Source: Chthoniobacter flavus (GTDB lineage Bacteria > Verrucomicrobiota > Verrucomicrobiia > Chthoniobacterales > Chthoniobacteraceae). From it: a stretch of DNA of 64,000 nt. Under the pieces are notes generated by a model. It was not told where the DNA came from and did no database searches. It saw nothing but the letters and a program-made list of their open reading frames with translations. The stretch is from positions 78,024-142,023 of the forward strand of contig CAMAUX010000005.1 of NCBI GenBank assembly GCA_945861435.1, in the 5' to 3' direction. Of the stretch, positions 57,907-64,000 are shown one piece after another (positions within the stretch are counted from its first letter, which is position 1; each line of letters starts with the position of its first letter). The translations under genes were made by a program, and so were the position numbers.

Positions 57907-58587
57907 ATGAAAACAAAGCCACAGGGGAGAAAAGCCATGACGCTGGTGGAACTGCTGACGGTGATCGCCATCATCGGCATCATGCTCAGCATCGCGGCTC
58001 CTTTGATGGAGTCGCTCGCCAAGAATTCAAAGCACCGCGCCGCGGTCACCCGGTTGTTGTCCACGATGGATCAAACACGAGCGATGGCTCTTTCCACCGG
58101 CGATTCCCATACCCTTGTCGTGGCGGGTGTGGGAGAGGAATGGCCCGCGGAACACAGGGGCCGGGCCTTCGCGATCTACCGCGATGCCCTCAATGCGCAA
58201 ACCGGAGAAGTCTACCAACTCGAATCCAGCGCGTGGACGACGCTCCCCGAAGGGATGATCTTCGCTCCGGTGGAAGCGCAGAAGACCACCGGAGATCAGA
58301 CGGAGCAGCAGCCCACAGACGATCCGCCGATGCATTTTCAGGGGCGTGTCGCATCGGCCTTCTTCCGCTTCAACTCTCTTGGGGCCTTGGAGGAACCCGC
58401 CAGCCGCGATCAGGCAAAAATCCGTATCATCGAAGGCTTGCTGGATGACTCCGGCACGCCAATCCCGCTGAGAAAAAATGCCTACGACGAGGCGGTGTGC
58501 ATTTCGCCCTTCACCGGAAGAGCATACCGGGAGCTGGTGAAACCGTCCGCAGGCACCGAAGCCCTGGCGGCGCACGCCCAGCCATGA
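57907..58587 (+). CDS. Prepilin-type protein, Verru_Chthon cassette member (D-like)
   Basis: A 226-residue protein with a type IV prepilin leader ending in K-A followed by MTLVELLTVIAIIGIMLSIA. Ala replaces the usual Gly at -1, and Met occupies +1. The following hydrophobic helix and the C-terminal globular part (residues 60-220) resemble minor pseudopilins. First gene of a tightly overlapping operon. In the TIGRFAM scheme for Chthoniobacter-type cassettes this position is protein D by my recollection. It would sit in an envelope-spanning pseudopilus or secretion assembly. Confidence 0.85.
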   Translation: MKTKPQGRKAMTLVELLTVIAIIGIMLSIAAPLMESLAKNSKHRAAVTRLLSTMDQTRAMALSTGDSHTLVVAGVGEEWPAEHRGRAFAIYRDALNAQTGEVYQLESSAWTTLPEGMIFAPVEAQKTTGDQTEQQPTDDPPMHFQGRVASAFFRFNSLGALEEPASRDQAKIRIIEGLLDDSGTPIPLRKNAYDEAVCISPFTGRAYRELVKPSAGTEALAAHAQP

Positions 58588-59126
58588 AGGTGCAAAAGGA
58601 ACGCAGCGCGGGCTTCTCCATGCTGGAGGTGTGCATGACGATCGCCATCCTCGCCGTCACTCTCCCTGCCTTGATGGGCCTGCTTCCGCTTTGCCTCACG
58701 CGCAGCCGCTCCTCCGTCGATGAGACCCGCGCCACACACCTTGCCCGGATGGTGTTCAGCACTCTGGAAAGTGAACCCCTCCATGCGGCGCCATGCTTTG
58801 GAACAGCCGCGGCGGCCCCTCTGAACCTTGGCTCCGCCGTCGAATCCGGAACGCCCGTGCTGCTCTTCGCGTCCTATATGTCGCCGCCGCCGGGAGAAAA
58901 TCCAATGGATGCCGCGCCCCGGCTGCCTTGGGTCCGGCGCTCCACCGACACGATCATGGAAGCGGATTACCGGATCGAACTCCGCATCCATCCCGAGGCG
59001 GAGCGCGGCTCCACAGTCCACCTGACCGTGCGGACGCAGCCCGCGGGCGAGAACGTTTTCACGGCCGTCCAGTTCATGAGCCGGGTGGGCGGCACGCGAT
59101 TGGATCCGGCATCCTCGACCCCATGA
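58584..59126 (+). CDS. Prepilin-type protein, Verru_Chthon cassette member (B-like)
   Basis: A 180-residue protein beginning at an ATG that overlaps the upstream stop (ATGA). The prepilin leader ends in G followed by FSMLEVCMTIAILAVTLPAL, with the conserved Glu at +5. The C-terminal part (TRATHLARMVFSTLE, then YRIELRIHPEAERG) matches PilV-like minor pilins. It is coupled to both neighbours by ATGA overlaps. Designation B is from memory of the cassette order. Confidence 0.85.
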   Translation: MKVQKERSAGFSMLEVCMTIAILAVTLPALMGLLPLCLTRSRSSVDETRATHLARMVFSTLESEPLHAAPCFGTAAAAPLNLGSAVESGTPVLLFASYMSPPPGENPMDAAPRLPWVRRSTDTIMEADYRIELRIHPEAERGSTVHLTVRTQPAGENVFTAVQFMSRVGGTRLDPASSTP

Positions 59127-59917
59127 GGAACAAGGCGTTCACGCTGGTGGAACTGCTGACAGCCATGGCGGTCACCTGCCTGCTCGTGGGCGTGATGCTC
59201 CAAGTATTCAGCCTCGGGAGCAGCACATGGAAACGCGTCGACGAAAAGCTCGACACTTTCCGCGAAGCGCGCGCGGCGATTCAGATCATGTCTCGGGACT
59301 TCGCCTCGATCAGCCAGGTCCCCGGCGCGCCCGCGGGGCTTTCGACCCTGACACTGGACTGGCACCCCGACACCCAGATGCCCGACAGGGTGAATCAGGA
59401 AGCCTACCTGCTCACCACCAGTCGCAACCGGGGAAGAAGCGACCTCTGTGCGGTGGGCTACTTCTGCACGTGGGACAATGAGATCGGCGCATTCTCTTTG
59501 CGGCGCCAGTTCACCGACAGCGACACCAGCTTCGCGGCCCTCCAGAGCGCGGCCCTCCTCAAACCCGCCACGGCCCTCGCCGTCTTCCCCCTGGTGCATG
59601 CGCGCAGTAAGGAACTCGACACGCTCGCCGCCTACATTTGGGACCTTCAGTTCCTCGTCCCGGATCCTGCGAACCCCGATCAGTTCGCTCCATGGCCTGC
59701 GGGCTTTTTCGCACGGGAATTACCGCCTTGGGTCGAGATCCGGTTCAAAGCCCTCGGCACGCAGGCGGCGAGGATCGTGACCTCCGAGGGCGCAACCCGC
59801 CAGCACTGGTTCCCCGGGACGGGAGATCACCTCGATACATCGCACAAGGCCTTCTTTGATCGGAAGATCCTGCCTCAGATGCAGGAGTTCTCCACAAGGG
59901 TGAAACTTGGCAAATGA
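59123..59917 (+). CDS. Prepilin-type protein, Verru_Chthon cassette member (C-like)
   Basis: A 264-residue protein starting at an ATG overlapping the upstream stop. Prepilin leader K-A followed by FTLVELLTAMAVTCLLVGVM, with Ala at -1. The globular region (SRDFASISQVPGAPAGLSTL, PPWVEIRFKALG) is the PulJ/PilW type, expected to cap a pseudopilus. The stop overlaps the ATG of the next gene. Three such prepilin genes in a row plus the long fourth gene define the cassette. Confidence 0.88.
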   Translation: MRNKAFTLVELLTAMAVTCLLVGVMLQVFSLGSSTWKRVDEKLDTFREARAAIQIMSRDFASISQVPGAPAGLSTLTLDWHPDTQMPDRVNQEAYLLTTSRNRGRSDLCAVGYFCTWDNEIGAFSLRRQFTDSDTSFAALQSAALLKPATALAVFPLVHARSKELDTLAAYIWDLQFLVPDPANPDQFAPWPAGFFARELPPWVEIRFKALGTQAARIVTSEGATRQHWFPGTGDHLDTSHKAFFDRKILPQMQEFSTRVKLGK

Positions 59918-62900
59918 AAACCCGCAACCGTGCGCACGGTGGATTCTCCCTCGCCGTCTGCCTGCTTGTCCTCGTGCTGCTCTCCATTCTGGTGGTGAGT
60001 TTCCTCTCCACCGTGTCGCTCGACCACACCACCTCGCGCGCCTACGCTCGCAAGGCCGCCGCGGAGGCAGCCGCACGCTCCGCCGTCAACCACGCCATCA
60101 GCCTCGTCGCGGACTCGATCACGCGGTACCCGGACTCCGCAACGGCATGGGAGTCGCAGGTGGCTGGCTCGCGCCAGACTCGATTTGAAGGCACCGTCCT
60201 GCATCTGCGCGAAGGGCCAAACGCGCCGGGTGGACGGCATCTGGTTCTTCCCTTGGTCTCGCGCCCCGACACACTCGGCAACCTCCTCGCCGAGGTGCCG
60301 GCCGATGGATCCACCGACCCGCTCGGCAAGGACGAATGGAACGAGCAGACCATGGTCAACCTCAACCGCACCCGGTTCGCGGGCGATAAGGATGGCTGGA
60401 TCGGATCCCCAAGCGACAGTGTGCAGGGAGCCAGCGTGCCCAAACCCGTCTATGCCCGATGGGTCAACCTCAAGGAACAGCCGGAATCCGGCCCGCAGAC
60501 GCAACGCACCATCGCCCGGTACGCATTCTGGGCGGAGGACGAGAGCTTCAGGCTCAACCTCAACATGCTCGGCGCACAAACGCGCGGGGCCGAGTCCCTC
60601 TCTCCGGGATCCACACCCGCGGAGATTCCCATGCGAGGCCTTCTGGGCAGCCTCCCGATGACCGCCAATACCAATCTCAACGCCCTCGCTCAGTCTGCCG
60701 TCACCCTGCGCAACGGCTGGCTTGGCTCGCAACTGCTCGAACTCCGCGCCTTCAACAGGGCCGACTCGGCAGGCACATTCGCCCTCGGCGACAGGGCGCG
60801 CTTTCTCGGGACAGTGCACTCGGGGGGATTGAACCTCTCACGCCACGGCTCCCAGCGTGTGAACCTCAACAACCTCCTTGGACTCGAGACGCAGGGTTTC
60901 GACTGGAAGCGATTCCAGCCGAGAGATGCGGAGGCCGACAAGCAGGTGCGCCAGTTGGTGGAGACCATCCGCTTTCACACACCCAAGTTCGGGGAACGCT
61001 TCTACCGCAGCCCGGCAACCGCGTCCAAGGACCAGGAACTGGTCACCGCACCGCATCGCGAGATTTATCTCTACAAGCTCGCGGCCAACATCCGCGACTA
61101 CATCGACCCGGACCTGCAGCCCACCCTCATCGACAACCGCGGCCACGTCGTCCCGCGAAGCTCGCCGACAAGCGCCATCAATGCAGACGTGCCCAACTCC
61201 TTATGGGCACAGGGCAAGGACAGCGGTCCTTACCTGCAGGAAGCCGTGGCCCGCTACCGCACCAGCGTGACTGGACGCACCTACCAGCTCCGGGTCGATT
61301 ACTACCTTGAGTTCTGGAACATGGGCTCCAAGGACATCTACGCAGCCCCTCAGCCCGCTATCAACGAGCCCCATTCCATCGGACCCGGCGCCTTCGTGCG
61401 CATTGCCAACCAACAAGCCTGGCTTTCCTCCCCCGGCGGCGCACTTCTCCGCAACACCACCCCCGCGGGGGAGGACCCCATCCAGGATCCCCGCAGAGAC
61501 ATGACCGTCGACCTCACCAACGGGGTCTTCTGCAACGGGTTCCCAGTGCCCGGCGGCGTCAAGTTCAAGGCCGGCGAGGCCACCGTGATCACGACCGACC
61601 CCGAATACTTCACCCCACCCGCGCCGGGTGCCACCAGCCCTGCCTTTTCCGGCGGCTACAACAAGGCCAACGTCTATTACTGCTCCCGCCTGCTCTCCGG
61701 CCGCCGCACGTACAGCGGGCCTCTCAGCCCATCCTCCGTGACCGGCATCATGCCCAACTTCCGCGACGCCGGTCAGGACTACGACACCGAGATCATCCTT
61801 GGGAACCCGAACGGGGTCATCGACTCCCACCCCGCTGCCATCGCCATGGGCGGCGGTGCAAAGATCACCACAGCCGCTGCCGCACGCGACGACTGGTACG
61901 GCGGCACCCTGCTCGGCAACGGCACCACCCCCTCCCAGCTCGGCGATCCACGCGCCAACAACGAAGCGCTCTCCTACGTCCGCTTCCGTTCCGGCGCTTC
62001 CACGGCGGAACCTGATCAGGCGCGTTACTTCAACACCGTGGGCGCCCCGCGATTCAGCCTCGGTTATCCCAACGACACCTACCTCAACTGCGAGCAACCC
62101 AACGCATGGCCGGACTTCTACAAAGGCTGGGTCAAGACGACCACCAACACCGCCCTGAACCCCGGCCGCACCAACGCTCCAGCCTTCACCTACAACGGGC
62201 GTATCACCTCCACGGGAGCCTACGATCCGAAGCTCGCATCCATCGGACAGCTCGGCGATGTCTTTGACCCCTCACGGCTCCCGGGAAACAAGGGAACCCT
62301 CGGCGTCGCAGGATCCCGCGGCGGTGGACGCACCCTGCGCATCGGACAAAAGGACGACCTCATCAACGGCTCTTCTCCGGACGCTACCAGCCGCCAGTGG
62401 GCTGCATGGCGCCTCACGGACTTCTTCGACACCTCCTCCGATGTCTTCCATCCGGGCCTCATCAATATCAATGGCATCCGCCGCGACGACGGCGCCGCTC
62501 TGCGGGCTGCATGTGAAGGAATGACCCTTCACGCCGTTGCCCAGGCTCCCGCGGATGCCAGACCGATCATCGCCGATGTGCCACTCAACTCCGACCTGCC
62601 CAGCACCTCCGGTTATCCCGGCGTCCACAAAGTCATCAACCAGATGCTCAGCCACTTGGATGCAGGCACCCCCGGCTCCTCTTACTTCCGCGAACGCGGG
62701 GAACTCTCGGAACTCCCCATCTTCAGTTCCGCCACCGTCGACCTTCTCCCCTCCGTGAAGATGTCCACAGCCTTCGACCGGACCCGCGAGGAATTCTGCC
62801 GCAGGCTCATGAACATGATCACCACCCGGGGCAACATCTTCAGCGTTTATGCCGTCGGTCAGGCGATCGCAGAGTCCAAGGGGCCCACCAAAACCTCGCG

Positions 62901-63078
62901 CCCCGTCGCCGAGCACCGGGTCAAAGTAACCTTCGCTCTCCTCCCTCGAAACGCGGACGACACCCCGTTCGAATTCACCAAGGAGGACTTCGACCCCACG
63001 CAGCCCAAATCCATCGCCACGCGCTTCGCACCGCCCGACCACTATGACATCCAAATTCTCGAGGTCTCTTATCCCTAA
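59914..63078 (+). CDS. Verru_Chthon cassette protein A (1054 aa)
   Basis: A 1054-residue protein with an N-terminal pilin-like hydrophobic helix (residues 10-32, GGFSLAVCLLVLVLLSILVV, preceded by a basic RNRAHGG). A very long, beta- and Gly/Asn-rich extracellular region follows. Residues in the PilX-like early part (ARKAAAEAAARSAVNHAISLV) resemble the start of GspK/PilX minor pilins. It is the largest cassette member and presumably the tip or scaffold of the structure built by the three preceding pseudopilins. ATGA overlap with the upstream gene; 35-bp overlap with the next. Tentatively an exported or surface-displayed filament component. Confidence 0.85.
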   Translation: MKTRNRAHGGFSLAVCLLVLVLLSILVVSFLSTVSLDHTTSRAYARKAAAEAAARSAVNHAISLVADSITRYPDSATAWESQVAGSRQTRFEGTVLHLREGPNAPGGRHLVLPLVSRPDTLGNLLAEVPADGSTDPLGKDEWNEQTMVNLNRTRFAGDKDGWIGSPSDSVQGASVPKPVYARWVNLKEQPESGPQTQRTIARYAFWAEDESFRLNLNMLGAQTRGAESLSPGSTPAEIPMRGLLGSLPMTANTNLNALAQSAVTLRNGWLGSQLLELRAFNRADSAGTFALGDRARFLGTVHSGGLNLSRHGSQRVNLNNLLGLETQGFDWKRFQPRDAEADKQVRQLVETIRFHTPKFGERFYRSPATASKDQELVTAPHREIYLYKLAANIRDYIDPDLQPTLIDNRGHVVPRSSPTSAINADVPNSLWAQGKDSGPYLQEAVARYRTSVTGRTYQLRVDYYLEFWNMGSKDIYAAPQPAINEPHSIGPGAFVRIANQQAWLSSPGGALLRNTTPAGEDPIQDPRRDMTVDLTNGVFCNGFPVPGGVKFKAGEATVITTDPEYFTPPAPGATSPAFSGGYNKANVYYCSRLLSGRRTYSGPLSPSSVTGIMPNFRDAGQDYDTEIILGNPNGVIDSHPAAIAMGGGAKITTAAAARDDWYGGTLLGNGTTPSQLGDPRANNEALSYVRFRSGASTAEPDQARYFNTVGAPRFSLGYPNDTYLNCEQPNAWPDFYKGWVKTTTNTALNPGRTNAPAFTYNGRITSTGAYDPKLASIGQLGDVFDPSRLPGNKGTLGVAGSRGGGRTLRIGQKDDLINGSSPDATSRQWAAWRLTDFFDTSSDVFHPGLININGIRRDDGAALRAACEGMTLHAVAQAPADARPIIADVPLNSDLPSTSGYPGVHKVINQMLSHLDAGTPGSSYFRERGELSELPIFSSATVDLLPSVKMSTAFDRTREEFCRRLMNMITTRGNIFSVYAVGQAIAESKGPTKTSRPVAEHRVKVTFALLPRNADDTPFEFTKEDFDPTQPKSIATRFAPPDHYDIQILEVSYP

Positions 63079-63802
63079 ACTCCTCGCCCCATGGCTGGCC
63101 TGCAGTCTCTTGCTGGCAACAGCTGCCGCGGCCGAAACGGAACAGGCTCAGCTGCGCTTTTGGAATCTCCTCGGCGACGAGGACGGCGAACTCCAGATCC
63201 TCCGCGAAACCGGAGCGGGCCAGCCCGAGTGCATCCTTGAAGCAAGCCCGAGCTATCACGCCCCCGGTTACGTGCCCGCTGCGCCGGGGCGTTGCGCGCT
63301 CCGACTCGTTCGCCGCGACCAACCGGAAAAGACCCTCAAACGCATGGAACTCACCCTCGCCCCCCGACACTTCCTCTCCCTGCTCGCAGAGCGCAAGGAA
63401 TCGGACATCAGCATCACACTGGTGGACGACACGAGTCGCTCAAGGAAGGCCGCCTCCGGAGCGCTGACCGTGCGCCACCTGATGCCAGGCGCCTCCATCC
63501 GCATCCTCGCCCAAGGTGAGGTTGTCGCGGGGCCTCTGGAACACGGCTCGGCCAGCGAGATGGGCCCCTTCCCTCTGCTACCCCTCCTGCTCACGATTGA
63601 GGCTCGGACCGGGGGCAGGGTACTCACATGGGACATGGAGGCAGACTTCACCCACTGCCCGCACGCAACGCTTCTCCTCAGCCTTGATCCCTACAAGCGC
63701 TTCCGCCCGCGCATCGTTCCCGACGGCCAACTCGATTTCAACGCACCCGACACCGGAGAGACCAAGGCACAGGGCGCGGCCCCTTCCACCACGGCGCCCT
63801 GA
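63044..63802 (+). CDS. Exported protein, last gene of the pilin cassette
   Basis: A 252-residue protein starting at ATG 63044, inside the end of protein A (35-bp overlap in another frame). Signal peptide at residues 8-30 (IPKLLAPWLACSLLLATAAA). The mature part is beta-rich (AQLRFWNLLGDEDGELQILR, CALRLVRR, VRHLMPGASIRILAQGEVV), without known catalytic residues. The deep overlap says it is translated with the cassette, so it is probably a periplasmic helper or structural partner of protein A. It lies outside the four families I know for this cassette. Confidence 0.75.
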   Translation: MTSKFSRSLIPKLLAPWLACSLLLATAAAAETEQAQLRFWNLLGDEDGELQILRETGAGQPECILEASPSYHAPGYVPAAPGRCALRLVRRDQPEKTLKRMELTLAPRHFLSLLAERKESDISITLVDDTSRSRKAASGALTVRHLMPGASIRILAQGEVVAGPLEHGSASEMGPFPLLPLLLTIEARTGGRVLTWDMEADFTHCPHATLLLSLDPYKRFRPRIVPDGQLDFNAPDTGETKAQGAAPSTTAP

Positions 63803-63838
63803 GACCCCGCGATGATAAGCCTAAAACCGTAAATGGAC

Positions 63839-63937
63839 GGCCCACGGAATCCACGGACCGCACGGAAGGAATGGGAGGGAATGAGGGGGGCTGAGAGTCG
63901 GTTGCGTGGTCCGTGCATTCAGTGCGTTCCGTGGGCC
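63839..63937 (-). repeat. Palindrome-ended dispersed element, copy 2 (99 bp, reverse orientation)
   Basis: Termini GGCCCACGGAA (63839-63849) and TTCCGTGGGCC (63927-63937) are perfect inverted repeats. Read on the minus strand, the left end continues CGCACTGAATGCACGGA as in the copy at 35083-35177. The centre differs. It follows the last cassette gene by 36 bp; nothing else was recognised from 63803 to 64000. Confidence 0.7.
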
Positions 63938-64000
63938 ATTGAGTGAAGCCGATAGGGACACGCAGAATCTCCTCGCATCGCCGGTCTTCTCGCGCCCGCT

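Overview
The window is GC-rich, densely coded chromosomal DNA that most resembles a motile member of the Verrucomicrobiota. The main evidence is the block of type IV-pilin-like genes at 57907-63802. It matches the layout I know as the Verru_Chthon cassette: three prepilin-type proteins followed by one of more than 1000 residues, all joined by ATGA overlaps. The DUF1549/DUF1553, PPC and PSCyt1/WD40 operon (28243-34874) also fits, since these families are typical of the Planctomycetes-Verrucomicrobia group. The assignment rests on gene content only. I saw no rRNA or tRNA gene.

Layout. 1-2300 is the edge of a flagellar cluster: FlgF/FlgG-type rod protein, receiver protein, FlgM-like candidate, FliS and a FlgN-like candidate. 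2330-11450 holds FabV, a proline-rich exported protein, a GlcD-type oxidase, a TolC-type protein and a receiver/pseudokinase/sulfatase-modifying-factor fusion. 11467-20260 holds a ferritin-like protein facing an AraC regulator, a CehA/McbA-type metallohydrolase, an FG-GAP protein and an S4 protein, then the start of a sialic-acid block. That block (NanA-like lyase, MFS carrier, NanM-like kelch protein, SGNH esterase and two decayed esterase remnants) runs to 23200. LarA, two alpha/beta hydrolases and the cytochrome/WD40 operon follow to 34874. 34875-37817 is repeat territory and includes a 1.3 kb array of 143-bp units. 37814-43997 holds a VWA protein, PhnA/YjdM, a Tgt-methyltransferase fusion and a coupled OmpA/caspase pair.

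44687-57163 looks like a defence and mobility island. It has a Fic protein and a complete type II-C-like CRISPR-Cas system: 22 repeats, cas2, cas1, cas9 and a divergently encoded tracrRNA candidate with its own terminator. Beyond these lie a predicted zinc peptidase with a RelE-like tail, an unknown partner, a conjugation-gene fragment, a single type I-E-like CRISPR repeat, a toxin-antitoxin pair whose PIN toxin is truncated, and a WYL regulator. The pilin cassette closes the window.

The most rewarding items are the tracrRNA and the self-pairing CRISPR repeat, the Tgt fusion to an MnmC-like methyltransferase, the receiver-pseudokinase-FGE protein, and the zincin/RelE protein beside cas9. All family calls come from motif reading, without database searches.
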